NCBI RefSeq assembly: GCF_029223865.1
Contig: NZ_CP119520.1
Location: forward strand, 3,162,001 to 3,226,000
Direction: 5' to 3'
Origin: Telluria mixta
GTDB lineage: Bacteria > Pseudomonadota > Gammaproteobacteria > Burkholderiales > Burkholderiaceae_D
Length of the DNA stretch: 64,000 nt
Each line of letters begins with the position of its first letter. The stretch's first letter is position 1. Shown piece after piece: positions 51,286 to 60,517 of this stretch. The notes under the pieces are model-generated. The model was not told where the DNA came from. It was given only the letters and a program-made list of their open reading frames with translations, and did not search any database. Both the position numbers and the translations under genes were made by a program.

Positions 51286-53733
51286 TCACGGCTTGGCCGC
51301 AAACAGTCCAATTTCAGCGAGATCCGTAAAGCCGGTATCGCCGTTATTGGACGTGATGTTGAGCCGGTACCAGCGATACGCGCCCGGGCTCGCGACCGTG
51401 TAGCTGTTCAACTGGAAGCGGTTGGCGAACGCCTGGCCGCTTTGCGTGTCGAGCGTCGTCCAGTTCACGCCGTCGTTGGAGCCCTGGAACTGCCAGTCCT
51501 TCGGGTCGCGCCCGATCTTGTCGTTGGCGCTGATGACCGTGTAGCGCTGCACCGTCTCCGTGTGGCCGAGGTCATACTGCAGCCAGCCCATCACGCCCGA
51601 GTAGAACCAGTACGACCCCGAGTTCCGGTCGAAGGCGTTGCCGGAGTTGGCCGCGTTGTTCCTGCTGTCGTTGGGCGTGCCGCCGGTAGCGACGTTCACT
51701 AGCGGATGCACCGGCGTGGCGCTGTCCTCGGCGGAGTTCGCGCTCGTGCCGGCGGCGTTCGTTGCTGTGACGGTGTAGTAGTAGGTCGTGCCGTTGGTCA
51801 CCGACGTGTCGATGTAGCTGCCACCCGTGACATTGGCCGCGATGGTCGTGTAGGGGCCGCCGCTGGCGGTGGAACGCAGGACCGTGTAGCCGGTGGCCCC
51901 GAAGGACTGCTGCCAGCGTAGCGGGACGACGCCGTCACCCGGCTCGGCCAGCAGCGTGGCGGGCGCGGCGGGGATGACGGCCGGCGCGCCACCGTCTCCG
52001 CCCGTGACCTGGACGTTGCTGAAGGTGGAGCTGTTCAGCGTGCCGTTGGCGACCGAGGAAACGACCAGGCCGACATAGATCGTATCGGGCAGCGGACCGT
52101 CGATGCGGCCCACGTCGGTCGCGGCCCAGTTGGTGCCGTCGGGAGACAGGTAGCCGGTAATCATGTTGCCGATGCGCTCGAGCTTCACCCAGTAAGAGGC
52201 AGTGGCGCTGGCGATGGGAAGGACCTTGTTCCCGTAGTTGTTGCCGCCGTACACGGCGAGATTCTGCATGTTCTGTTCGGCCTGGATCCGGTTGGTGATG
52301 GCCATCCAGGCGCGCGGCGCGCCTTGGGCCAGGCTCGTGCGCATCATGACGCCTGCTTTCGCGGACGGGCTGGTGTTCTGGAGCGATTCCACTTTCGCGA
52401 TGATCGCGCCGTCGCCGGTGAGCGCCTGGTACGCGAAGTGGCAGCTGTCGTTCCCACCCCAGATCTCGGCGCCTCCGCCTTTCACCGTCCATTTGCCGTC
52501 GGCGTAGGTGGCCGAGCCGGCCGGAGCGGCGCCCCCGATGTCGACATCGGTCAGGCCCGACGTGATCGATGCGGTCGCGGGAATGGCCAGTGGCGGCGGA
52601 GGCGTCGCCGTCGACGTGTCGACGTCCTTCAGGAACACGAAGCTGCCGCTGTCCACCGGCATCCACTGGCGACGCTGCGCGATGAACGGTGCCTGCATGC
52701 CCTTGCGGACGACGTACGCGCCATGGATCTGGTTGAGCACGATGTTCCCGCCCCCCCAGCCGTTCCACCCACGGTTCGTGTTGTCGGCGATGTAGTAGGC
52801 GTCGGTGGTGCCGAACGGGAGGAAGGGCGTGGGCTCGAGCTCGTTCACCCGCGCGAAATATTCGCCCGCCGCCAGCAGGCGGTTGTCGAAATCCGAATAG
52901 ACGTCGATGCCTTGCTTCCACAGCGCTTCGGCGAGCATGACCAGCGATTTGAGCTGCCCGTGAAAGTGTCCCTGATCGCGCAGGGAGTCGCCGAGCATGC
53001 CGATGTCGTTGGAACTGCGCAGGCCGACGTGGGCGAGCGTGCGGGTCTGGGCGACGACCCGGTTCAGCAGCTCGGTGTCGTCATTGAAGATGGCCATCAA
53101 CCCGAGCGCGTTCAGGGCCAGCGCGCCCTTGTTGGCGGCGCCGAACATGTTGTCGCCATACGGGTTCGATGCCGGAATCAGGACGTTGGCGAAATAGGCC
53201 TTCACCGTGGCCGTGTCGGCGTCCGTCCAGTCCGGCCACGTGCCGCGCAGGATATCCGCGCCACCCACGAACATGTAGGCGTAGTCGCCCAGGTCGAGCA
53301 TCGACTCGCGGCCCGCGAATTCGGTCTGGACGGTGGCCCACTGCATCAGGATGTCGTGCGCCTTCTTCGCGTAGTCCTTGTTGCCGGTGAAATACCACAT
53401 CCGCGACAGATTCCAGATCGCGACCATGTCGTTGCGCCACGGCCAGAGGTTCACGTCGGGGGCGCGGCTCACGGTCGCGTACGGTCCCGCCATGACGTAG
53501 GTGGTCCTGGCCTTGCCGTCGTTCTTCAACTGGTCGTAGGCGGACTTCCATGGCTGCCTGCCTTGATCGACGTACGACTTGAGCGTCGTGAGATCGGAGA
53601 CAGTGAGCGGCGTGCCCGGATGGGTGAAACCGGTGACCTGCGCCGTACCGTAACCCGGCAGCACGGCGGTGCTCAGCATGAGCAGTGCGGCGGCAAGACG
53701 GGTGCGGCCAAACATCGTGGAACTATTTTTCAT
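51286..53733 (-). CDS. Secreted four-domain alginate-lyase-family enzyme, paralog 1
   Basis: 815 residues, exported (LLMLSTAVLPGYGTAQ). Domains: alginate_lyase PF05426-type alpha-barrel (~35-370; LWPWRNDMVAIWNLSRMWYF and SLRDQGHFHGQLK, with the His expected in catalysis), a concanavalin-like DUF1349-type domain (~385-580; AKAGVMMRTSLAQGAPRAW), fibronectin type III (~590-680; YTVTATNAAGTS), and an F5/8-type C carbohydrate-binding domain (~690-815; DWQFQGSNDGVNW). It would bind and cleave a uronate polysaccharide such as alginate or glucuronan; which one is not determined. The paralog at 56395 has the same four domains, and a 44-bp leader is shared. Confidence 0.85.
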   Translation of the reverse strand: MKNSSTMFGRTRLAAALLMLSTAVLPGYGTAQVTGFTHPGTPLTVSDLTTLKSYVDQGRQPWKSAYDQLKNDGKARTTYVMAGPYATVSRAPDVNLWPWRNDMVAIWNLSRMWYFTGNKDYAKKAHDILMQWATVQTEFAGRESMLDLGDYAYMFVGGADILRGTWPDWTDADTATVKAYFANVLIPASNPYGDNMFGAANKGALALNALGLMAIFNDDTELLNRVVAQTRTLAHVGLRSSNDIGMLGDSLRDQGHFHGQLKSLVMLAEALWKQGIDVYSDFDNRLLAAGEYFARVNELEPTPFLPFGTTDAYYIADNTNRGWNGWGGGNIVLNQIHGAYVVRKGMQAPFIAQRRQWMPVDSGSFVFLKDVDTSTATPPPPLAIPATASITSGLTDVDIGGAAPAGSATYADGKWTVKGGGAEIWGGNDSCHFAYQALTGDGAIIAKVESLQNTSPSAKAGVMMRTSLAQGAPRAWMAITNRIQAEQNMQNLAVYGGNNYGNKVLPIASATASYWVKLERIGNMITGYLSPDGTNWAATDVGRIDGPLPDTIYVGLVVSSVANGTLNSSTFSNVQVTGGDGGAPAVIPAAPATLLAEPGDGVVPLRWQQSFGATGYTVLRSTASGGPYTTIAANVTGGSYIDTSVTNGTTYYYTVTATNAAGTSANSAEDSATPVHPLVNVATGGTPNDSRNNAANSGNAFDRNSGSYWFYSGVMGWLQYDLGHTETVQRYTVISANDKIGRDPKDWQFQGSNDGVNWTTLDTQSGQAFANRFQLNSYTVASPGAYRWYRLNITSNNGDTGFTDLAEIGLFAAKP

Positions 53734-54116
53734 CGGTAGCCTTCATTAATGAACATCCAAACGGCGCGCTGCCGTGATTGCGACAGCGCGCCCCGAAAAT
53801 GTCACGTTCAAGGGCGTCCCGGGCGTCCCCGTCGCCTTGCCCGCAGCCTCGCCTCAGAGGGAAGAGAGGTTTTCGTTCGAGCGTCAAACTATTAAATTAT
53901 GGCAGTCATATTTCCATGCGGCAATAAGTTTACGTAGGTATGTGGGTAACTGTCTCATTAATTTAACATTAACGTTGACTTTGGTGTGGTTCATCTTGCA
54001 ATGTCGTGCGCACCCGGTTTTGTTAACGTGGATAAGGTGGGAATGTGCGCATTTCAACCGGCAGTCCATCTGCTATGTTGGTCGTCGCTGTCCGTCCCAA
54101 AAAAAGAAAGACGCGC
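53734..54116. promoter_or_regulatory. Divergent gap with 44-bp leader shared by the two lyase genes
   Basis: Bases 53800-53843 are identical to 58910-58953, which lie at the same distance (67 and 71 bp) upstream of the second lyase gene. Read toward the lyase, CAAGGCG and CGCCCTTG inside this element can pair, so it may be a structured 5' leader or an operator. The AT-rich remainder (53880-54060) holds the promoters, with AAACT..T.AATTATGG also conserved in the second copy. No gene is seen. Confidence 0.55.
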
Positions 54117-55814
54117 ATGGCCAACTACAAACACGTTGTTTCGCTGCTCATGACGATCGCCCTCGTGCCTGCGCACGCGTCCGGCAACGAGCCCCCGAAG
54201 GTGATCGTCAAGGGCAAACACGATTCGTCCACGGTCATCGTCAAGGGCGTGCGCGATCCGTCGGCATGGTTCCGGATCGTGAGCCAGCACCTGATCGTCT
54301 ATTCGAACGACGACCCCGACGATGTCATCGAACTGGTCAACAACCTGGAACGGCTCGACGCCGTGCTGCGCCTGTACCTGAAGCCGTTCCTGGATGGGCG
54401 GGAGGCGCTGCCCAAGTTCACGCTGTACTTCCAGGGGCGGCCGGACTTGCCGCCGGAGCTGGGTGCGATCGACAGCTCTGCCACCGCCCTGACCAGCATC
54501 TGTCCCTCCGGGACGCTCGCGTTCACGTTCAGCAAGGCAAAGAGCTGGAAGCTGGACAATGCGTCGCTGCTCCGACCGGAGGACGATTACACGCTGATGA
54601 CGAATTTCTGGATATACGCCGATAACTTCCTGTACCGCCATACGCGCATCCGCGCACCCGTATGGTTCTTTGCCGGCTTCGATGCGTATTTCGGCGGCAT
54701 GCGATTCACCGACAACCAGATGCTGGTCGGCCGCGATGCTGGCACGTCCTACGATCTGCTGCAGTTGATCGACGCGGGCTGGACCAGGCGCCTGCGGTTC
54801 GACGACGTCCTGCACGACCGCTCGCCGGCCGGGAGGTTTGCGGTCGGCACGAACGCGCATTACCTGCAATCGGAATTCCTCGGACGCGCGTTCAATCTCG
54901 TGCACTACATGCTCTCGTCCGAGGACAACCGCAACAAGATGGCCAGGTATCTCGAACGGGTCAACGAGGGCGGCGATCCCGCCGATTCTTTTGCCGACAT
55001 ATTTGGCCTGTCGGGACAGGAACTCGATACGGCGATGTGGCGTTACCGCAGGATGTCCATGAAGATCCTCCAGGTCGAGGTGCCCGACCTGCCTCGCGCC
55101 CACATCGAGTTCACCCGCCTGAGCCGCATCGAGGGCGAGTTCGTGCTCGACAACGCCGCGCTGAAGACCTGCCCCGCGCCCGCCCACGGCAGGGCAATGC
55201 TGGCGCGCTTGCAGCAGAAGGCAGCGCAGGCGCCCGCCGTCGATCTTGCCCGGATCTCGCTGAGCCGCGCCCAGGTCGAGTGGGGCGATCCCCTTGATGC
55301 CATCGGCTACCTGACGCACGCCGTCGAAAACGATCCGTACAATCCCGAGCCGTATTATCTGCTGGGCCTGGCGTACGCGAAGCTGGCGGAACGGGCGGGG
55401 GCCGACAGGCAGGAGCGGCTGGCGGCGGCCCGTGCCAGCCTGACGGAGGCCGCCCTGCTGGCGCCGGAAGCGCCCGACGTGTCGTACGCGCTGTTCCGCG
55501 TCGGGCTCATGGGCACGCAGCCGACCGACAAGGACATGACCAGGGCAATCGACGCCTGGCGCCACGGGCACGATGTCTTCGCGTTCGCGCGCGCGGCCGC
55601 GCTGGCGCAGGCATGGCTGGGAGATGCCGCCGGCGCCTATCAGGTGTTCAATACGCTGGCGCGCAACACGCGGGATACCGACAGCGCCGCATGGGCAACG
55701 ATCTGGCTCGCCAGGCTGGAGAAGGGCGTGCCGCGGGATGAACTGCTGGCGGCGATGCGGGCGGAACGCACGACGGTTCCCGGCGCCCGGTCGTGGATGC
55801 ACAGCCGACGGTAG
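54117..55814 (+). CDS. Exported peptidase-MA-like protein with TPR repeats; catalytic residues apparently lost
   Basis: 565 residues, with a signal peptide (VVSLLMTIALVPAHASG). Residues ~45-200 follow the layout of peptidase-MA-like (gluzincin) proteins: HLIVYSNDDPDDVIELVNNLE, then a segment TNFWIYADNFLYRH where the family has a HExxH metal motif, then APVWFFAGFDAYFGG where it has W-x-x-EGFAEYF. Here His, Glu and the second His are Trp, Ile and Asp, and the later Glu is Ala, so no metal site remains. Residues ~395-540 contain TPR-type helices (AIGYLTHAVENDPYNPEPYYLLGLAY, seen in parts). It lies divergent from one lyase gene and between the two paralogs. Probably a binding or scaffold protein (inference). 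Start chosen at the signal peptide; Shine-Dalgarno is weak. Confidence 0.75.
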   Translation: MANYKHVVSLLMTIALVPAHASGNEPPKVIVKGKHDSSTVIVKGVRDPSAWFRIVSQHLIVYSNDDPDDVIELVNNLERLDAVLRLYLKPFLDGREALPKFTLYFQGRPDLPPELGAIDSSATALTSICPSGTLAFTFSKAKSWKLDNASLLRPEDDYTLMTNFWIYADNFLYRHTRIRAPVWFFAGFDAYFGGMRFTDNQMLVGRDAGTSYDLLQLIDAGWTRRLRFDDVLHDRSPAGRFAVGTNAHYLQSEFLGRAFNLVHYMLSSEDNRNKMARYLERVNEGGDPADSFADIFGLSGQELDTAMWRYRRMSMKILQVEVPDLPRAHIEFTRLSRIEGEFVLDNAALKTCPAPAHGRAMLARLQQKAAQAPAVDLARISLSRAQVEWGDPLDAIGYLTHAVENDPYNPEPYYLLGLAYAKLAERAGADRQERLAAARASLTEAALLAPEAPDVSYALFRVGLMGTQPTDKDMTRAIDAWRHGHDVFAFARAAALAQAWLGDAAGAYQVFNTLARNTRDTDSAAWATIWLARLEKGVPRDELLAAMRAERTTVPGARSWMHSRR

Positions 55815-55828
55815 GACCCCGCGTTGAT

Positions 55829-56269
55829 CTATGACCGGCGGCGTCCGGCGTCATCCCACAACCGCTCCATCGACAAATAGGTGTACGACGCCGTCCACCC
55901 GATGAGCAGCATCCCGTTCAGCGCCTGCATGCCCGCCAGCAGGCGCAGGTCGCCGTGCGGCAGCACGTCGCCGTAGCCCAGCGTCGTGTAGGTCTCGGCG
56001 GAGAAGTACAGGCAGCGTGTGAACGGCAGCGGGCCGGGATCGCCCATCGGGCCGATGCCGAAGCGGGTCGCGAGCAGGTAGTAGGCGAGGCCGTACAGCA
56101 GGATTTCGATGAAGTGCGCGCCGAACGCGCCGACGATCACGAACACGAGCCGCATGCGCGGCGGGATGCGCAACGCGGGCAGCGCCGTCGTCATCAGGCG
56201 CAGGACCTCGTAGTGGATCACGGTCGTGGCGATCAGCAGGAATGCGCAGGCGGCGATGGCGATGCCCAT
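55829..56269 (-). CDS. Two-pore-helix K+ channel-like membrane protein
   Basis: 146 residues. An N-terminal helix (IAIAACAFLLIATTVIHYEV) is followed by two membrane helices flanking a pore loop with the filter TYTTLGYGDVLPHG (TxGYGD), the potassium selectivity signature of Ion_trans_2 channels. There is no RCK or other regulatory domain. Relatives are simple membrane channels. The ATG at 56269 is supported by homology; the longer frame adds a non-membrane segment. It ends 14 bp from the convergent peptidase-MA-like gene. Confidence 0.85.
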   Translation of the reverse strand: MGIAIAACAFLLIATTVIHYEVLRLMTTALPALRIPPRMRLVFVIVGAFGAHFIEILLYGLAYYLLATRFGIGPMGDPGPLPFTRCLYFSAETYTTLGYGDVLPHGDLRLLAGMQALNGMLLIGWTASYTYLSMERLWDDAGRRRS

Positions 56270-56339
56270 GCTCTGACTTTCCGGGACGATGTTCGATGCA
56301 GGGGAGCATAGCAAAGCTCGGCGGTGCGTGCTCGCGATG

Positions 56340-56374
56340 AAAAAAACCGGGACTGCGCGTCCCGGTCTTCTTTA
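56340..56374. terminator. Terminator, CCGGGAC family, copy 4
   Basis: A7, CCGGGAC, loop TGCGC, GTCCCGG, then TCTTCTTT. Slightly decayed T run compared with the other copies. It lies 21 bp beyond the stop of the second lyase gene (read on the minus strand). Confidence 0.8.
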
Positions 56375-56394
56375 CGTCTGGCGCCTGCCGCGTA

Positions 56395-58839
56395 TCACGG
56401 CTTCGCAGCAAACAGCCCAAGCTCCGACAAGGCCGTCGAGGCGGTATCGCCATTATTGGCCGTGATGTTGAGCCGATACCAGCGATATGCGCCCCCACCC
56501 GCGACCGGGTAGCTTTTCGGCTGGAGACGGTTGACGAACACCTGGCCGCTTTGCGCGTCGAGCGTTGTCCAGCCGACGCCGTCGTTGGAGCCCTGGAACT
56601 GCCAGTCCTTCGGATCGCGCGGGGCCATGTCGCTGGCGCTGATGACCGTGTAGCGCAGGACGGTCTCCGTGTGGCCCAGGTCGTACTTCAGCCAGCCGGT
56701 CGGGGCCCCGTAGAGCCATTTCGTCGCCGAGTTCTTGTCGAAGGCCTGGCCGGCGTTGGCCGCGTTGTTCGCGCCGTCGGTGGCGCTGCCGCCGGTGGCG
56801 ACGTTCGTCAGCGGATGGACCGGCGTGGCGCTGTCCTCGGGAGAATTGGCGCTCGTGCCGGCGGCGTTGGTCGCGGTGACGGTGTAGTAGTAGGTCATGC
56901 CGTTGCTCACCGCATTATCCGTGTAGCTGCCGCCCGTAACGCCCGATGCGATGGGCGTGTAGGGGCCGCCGCTGAACGTGGAGCGCTTCACCGTGTAGCT
57001 GGTCGCACCGAAGGACTGCTGCCAGCGCAGCGGGACGGCGCCATCGCCCGGCTCGGCCAGCAGCGTGGCGGGCGCGGCCGGGATGACGGCCGGCGCGCCA
57101 CCGTTGCCACCCGTGACCTGGACGTTGCTGAAGGTGGAGGTGTTCAGCGTGCCGTTGGCGTGCGAGACGACCGCCAGGCCGGCATAGATCGTGGCGGGCA
57201 GCGTGCCGTCGATACGGCCGACGTCGGTGGCGGCCCAGTTGGTGCCGTCGGGCGACAGGTAGCCGGTGATCATGTTGCCGATACGTTCGAGCTTCACCCA
57301 GTAAGAGGGTACGGTATTCGCGATGGGAAGCGCCTTGTTGCCGTAGTTCGTGCCGCCGTACACCGAGAGGTTCGGCATGTTCTGTTCGACCTTGACCTGG
57401 TTCGTCACGAGCATCGTGGCGCGCGGGGCGCCCTGGACCAGGCCGGTGCGCATCATCACGCCCGCCTTGGCGTATGGGCTGGTGTTCTGGATCGTCTCGA
57501 CTTTCGCGATGATGGCGCCGTCGCCGGTGAGGGCCTTATAGGCGAAGTGGCCGCCATCGACCGTGCCCCAGCTGTCGGCGCCCGCGCCCTTCACGGTCCA
57601 TGTGCCGTTGGCGTACGAGGACGTGCCAGCCGGGGCGCTGTTTCCGATATCGATATCATTCAAGCCCGACGTAATCGACGTGGTTGCGGGAATGGCGAGC
57701 GCCGGCGCGGGCGTGGCCGTCGAGGTGTCGACGTCCTTCATGAACATGAAGCTGGTGCTGTCCACCGGCATCCACAGGCGTCGTTGCGCGATGTAGGGGG
57801 CCGGCATGCCCTTGCGGACGACGTAGGCGCCATGAACTATATTGAGCGCGATGTTCCCGCCGCCCCAGCCGCGGTTGGTGTTGTCGGCGATGTAGTACGC
57901 ATCGGTCGTGCCGAACGGGAGGAAGGGCGTGGGCGCGAGCTCGTTCACCCGCGCGAAGTATTCCCCTGCCGCCAGCAGGCGCTCGTCGAGATCGGCATAG
58001 ACGTCGATGCCCTGTTTCCACAGTGCTTCGGCGAGCATGGTCAGCGACAGCAGTTGTCCATGCGCGTGCCCCTGGTCGCGCAGGGAGTCGCCGAGCATGC
58101 CGATGTCGTTGGAACTGCGCAGGCCGATGTGCGCGAGGGTGCGGGTCTGGGCAACGACCCGGTCCAGCAACGCGGTGTCGTCATTGAAGATGGCCATCAA
58201 TCCGAGCGCGTTCAGGGCCAGTGCGCCCTTGTTGGCGGCGCCGAACATGTTTTCGCCGTAAGGGTTCGATGCCGGAATCAGGACATTGGCGAAATAGGCC
58301 TTCACCGTGGCCGTGTCGCTGGCCGTCCAACCCGGCCAGGTGCCGCGCAGGATGTCCGCGCCGCCCACGAACCGGTAGGCATAGTCGCCCAGGTCGAGCA
58401 TCGATTCGCTGCCCGAGAACGCCGTCTGGTTGGTGGCCCACGCGATCAGGATGTCGTGCGCCTTCTTTGCGTAGGCGTCGTTGCCGGTGAAATACCACAT
58501 CCGCGAGAGATTCCAGACGGCAATCATGTCGTTGCGCCATGGCCAGAGATTCACGTCGGGGCTGCGGCTCACGGTCGCGAATGGACCCGCCATGACGTAG
58601 GTGGACTGCGATTTGCCGTCGGCCTTCAATTGGTCATAGCCGGACTTCCACGGCTGCCTGCCTTGATTGACGTAGGACTTGAGCGTCGCGAGATCGGAGA
58701 CGGTGAGCGGCGTGCCCGGATGCGTGAAACCGGTGACCTGCGCCGAGCCATGACCCGGCAGCGCGGCGGTGCTCGCCAGGAGCAGCGTTGCGAGGATGTG
58801 TCGGATGCCTATGGACGGTTCTCTAGAACTATGTTTCAT
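56395..58839 (-). CDS. Secreted four-domain alginate-lyase-family enzyme, paralog 2
   Basis: 814 residues with the same order as paralog 1: signal peptide (LATLLLASTAALPGHGSAQ), alginate_lyase barrel (SLRDQGHAHGQLLS), DUF1349-like domain (GVMMRTGLVQGAPRAT), fibronectin type III and F5/8 C-type domain (DWQFQGSNDGVGW). The two are highly similar throughout, with most changes in the last domain and in loops of the barrel (FHGQ/AHGQ). The ATG at 58839 follows AAGGGG. The duplication includes the promoter leader. It probably acts on the same polymer with a shifted specificity (inference). Confidence 0.85.
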   Translation of the reverse strand: MKHSSREPSIGIRHILATLLLASTAALPGHGSAQVTGFTHPGTPLTVSDLATLKSYVNQGRQPWKSGYDQLKADGKSQSTYVMAGPFATVSRSPDVNLWPWRNDMIAVWNLSRMWYFTGNDAYAKKAHDILIAWATNQTAFSGSESMLDLGDYAYRFVGGADILRGTWPGWTASDTATVKAYFANVLIPASNPYGENMFGAANKGALALNALGLMAIFNDDTALLDRVVAQTRTLAHIGLRSSNDIGMLGDSLRDQGHAHGQLLSLTMLAEALWKQGIDVYADLDERLLAAGEYFARVNELAPTPFLPFGTTDAYYIADNTNRGWGGGNIALNIVHGAYVVRKGMPAPYIAQRRLWMPVDSTSFMFMKDVDTSTATPAPALAIPATTSITSGLNDIDIGNSAPAGTSSYANGTWTVKGAGADSWGTVDGGHFAYKALTGDGAIIAKVETIQNTSPYAKAGVMMRTGLVQGAPRATMLVTNQVKVEQNMPNLSVYGGTNYGNKALPIANTVPSYWVKLERIGNMITGYLSPDGTNWAATDVGRIDGTLPATIYAGLAVVSHANGTLNTSTFSNVQVTGGNGGAPAVIPAAPATLLAEPGDGAVPLRWQQSFGATSYTVKRSTFSGGPYTPIASGVTGGSYTDNAVSNGMTYYYTVTATNAAGTSANSPEDSATPVHPLTNVATGGSATDGANNAANAGQAFDKNSATKWLYGAPTGWLKYDLGHTETVLRYTVISASDMAPRDPKDWQFQGSNDGVGWTTLDAQSGQVFVNRLQPKSYPVAGGGAYRWYRLNITANNGDTASTALSELGLFAAKP

Positions 58840-59160
58840 CGGTACCCCTTCATGAGTGAACATCATTAACCGGCGCCGACCTCAGCCTCACGAGCTCGCG
58901 CGCCGGGACTGTCACGTTCAAGGGCGTCCCGGGCGTCCCCGTCGCCTTGCCCGTGGTCTCGCAAGCATGCGAGATATTTGTGCGAGCAAAAAACTTATGA
59001 ATTATGGAGGGCGTATCACCCCGCACGTTATGTTTCGTTTGTATATTTAAGTTATATCAAGTTAACGATAACAACGTTTGGAACACAGTTTGCCTGCGGA
59101 TTGCTGGTTTAATACCGCTTTGGCCCGCAGGCGGGCACGGACTTGAACAAAGGAGCACGC
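58840..59160. promoter_or_regulatory. Gap with second copy of the 44-bp lyase leader
   Basis: 58910-58953 repeats 53800-53843 exactly. Beyond it an AT-rich stretch (58975-59100) must contain divergent promoters for the lyase and for the dehydrogenase at 59161, which has AAAGGAG before its start. I see no gene here. Confidence 0.55.
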
Positions 59161-60039
59161 ATGAGCATCGCATTCATCGGCCTGGGCAGCATGGGCCACC
59201 ACATGGCCGCCAATCTGCTGAAGTCCGGCCAGCCCGTCCACGTCTGGAACCGCAGCCCCGAACCCGTGCAGGCGCTCGCGGCACTGGGCGCGAAGCCGGC
59301 CGCCACGCCCGCCGAGTGCGGCATCGCCGACGTCGTCTTCACCATGCTCGCGGACGATGACGCGACGCGCGCCGTGCTGCTGGACGGCGGCGTGCTGGCC
59401 GCGATGGCGCCCGGCAGCATCCACGTCAACATGGCCACCGTCTCCGTCGCATTCGCGCGCGAGATGGCGGCGCTGCACGTCGAGCGCGGCGTCGGCTACG
59501 TCGCCGCGCCCGTGCTGGGCCGCGTGGATGTCGCGCAGGCGGGCAAGCTGAACATCCTCGCCGGCGGCAGCGACGAATTGATCGCGCGGGTGCAGCCGCT
59601 GTTCGACCTGATGGGGCAGAAAACGTGGCGCTTCGGCAGCGAGCCGGAACAGGCGAATGCGATCAAGCTCGCGTGCAACCTCATGCTCGCCTGCGCGATC
59701 GAAGCGACGGGCGAGGGCGCCGCGCTGGCCCGCGCGCACGGCGTGCCGGCCGCGGATTTCATCGACCTCGTCACGGGCACGCTGTTCGCCGGCTCGCCCG
59801 TCTACAAGGGCTATGGCGCGATGATCGCCGAGGAGCGCTACTCCCCGGCGGGATTCAGGCTGGCGCTGGGCCTGAAGGACGTGCGCCTCGCGGTGGAAGC
59901 AGGACAGGGCAAGGGCCTGCCGCTGGCGTTCGGCGAGACCCTGAAGGCGACCCTGCAGGATGCGGTCGCGCAGGGCGATGCCGATCTCGACCTGGCCGCG
60001 CTGGGCAAGCACGCGGCGCGGCGGGGTCGATTGGGCTGA
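59161..60039 (+). CDS. 3-hydroxyisobutyrate-dehydrogenase-family NAD(P) oxidoreductase
   Basis: 292 residues. IAFIGLGSMGHHMAANLLKSG is the nucleotide-binding motif with the family signature, and QANAIKLACNLMLA carries the catalytic Lys. It reduces or oxidises a beta-hydroxy acid such as tartronate semialdehyde, glyoxylate or succinic semialdehyde; the substrate cannot be told from the sequence. Located beside two uronate-polymer lyases it could act on lyase-derived acids, but this is guesswork. GGAG before the ATG at 59161 fixes the start. A membrane-protein gene converges directly, its stop next to this one. Confidence 0.9.
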   Translation: MSIAFIGLGSMGHHMAANLLKSGQPVHVWNRSPEPVQALAALGAKPAATPAECGIADVVFTMLADDDATRAVLLDGGVLAAMAPGSIHVNMATVSVAFAREMAALHVERGVGYVAAPVLGRVDVAQAGKLNILAGGSDELIARVQPLFDLMGQKTWRFGSEPEQANAIKLACNLMLACAIEATGEGAALARAHGVPAADFIDLVTGTLFAGSPVYKGYGAMIAEERYSPAGFRLALGLKDVRLAVEAGQGKGLPLAFGETLKATLQDAVAQGDADLDLAALGKHAARRGRLG

Positions 60040-60384
60040 TTACACGAGGTGCATGCTGGCCAGGAAGTTAAAAGCAAACGGCAGCACCAGCACCAGCACG
60101 ACGATGGCGCGCAGGGCCAGTGCCCAGCGCGTGCGCCGCTCCGGGTAGGCCCGCGCCAACAGCCATGACCACACGATGCCCAGCCCGGCGACGATGGACG
60201 AGCCGAGGTACACGAACATGCCGAGACCGATCATGCCGATGGGATCGATGATCGGGATGCGAGGCGGTTGGCCGGGCACGGTCGTGATCAGGAAGGCGGC
60301 GACCCAGGCGATGTACAGGGCCAGGGGCAGGATGCCTGCACCCATCAGGAAGTTCGCGGAAACCGATTGGCAGCGTGGCGTCAT
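60040..60384 (-). CDS. Small inner-membrane protein of unknown function
   Basis: 114 residues with three hydrophobic segments (LPLALYIAWVAAFLITTVPG; IGMIGLGMFVYLGSSIVAGL; LALRAIVVLVLVLPFAFNFL) and a basic loop (RAYPERRTRW). I do not recognise a family. The ATG at 60384 is only one possibility, as no clear Shine-Dalgarno sequence is seen and the frame stays open upstream. Confidence 0.6.
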   Translation of the reverse strand: MTPRCQSVSANFLMGAGILPLALYIAWVAAFLITTVPGQPPRIPIIDPIGMIGLGMFVYLGSSIVAGLGIVWSWLLARAYPERRTRWALALRAIVVLVLVLPFAFNFLASMHLV

Positions 60385-60517
60385 GGATGGAGGCCGGTTG
60401 TGTTGCGTCGCATTGACGTTGGATAAAATAAAAACAACAAAGATTACTTTCTGTAATGACAAAGTTCTTTTTGGAATGATATATTGATCTAAGTTAAACA
60501 AATTAAGGAAATCTGCG

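Noticed and set aside
56551..58869. 772-codon open frame antisense to the second lyase gene
   Set aside because: Mirrors a matching open frame antisense to the first lyase gene; both follow from the duplicated real genes.
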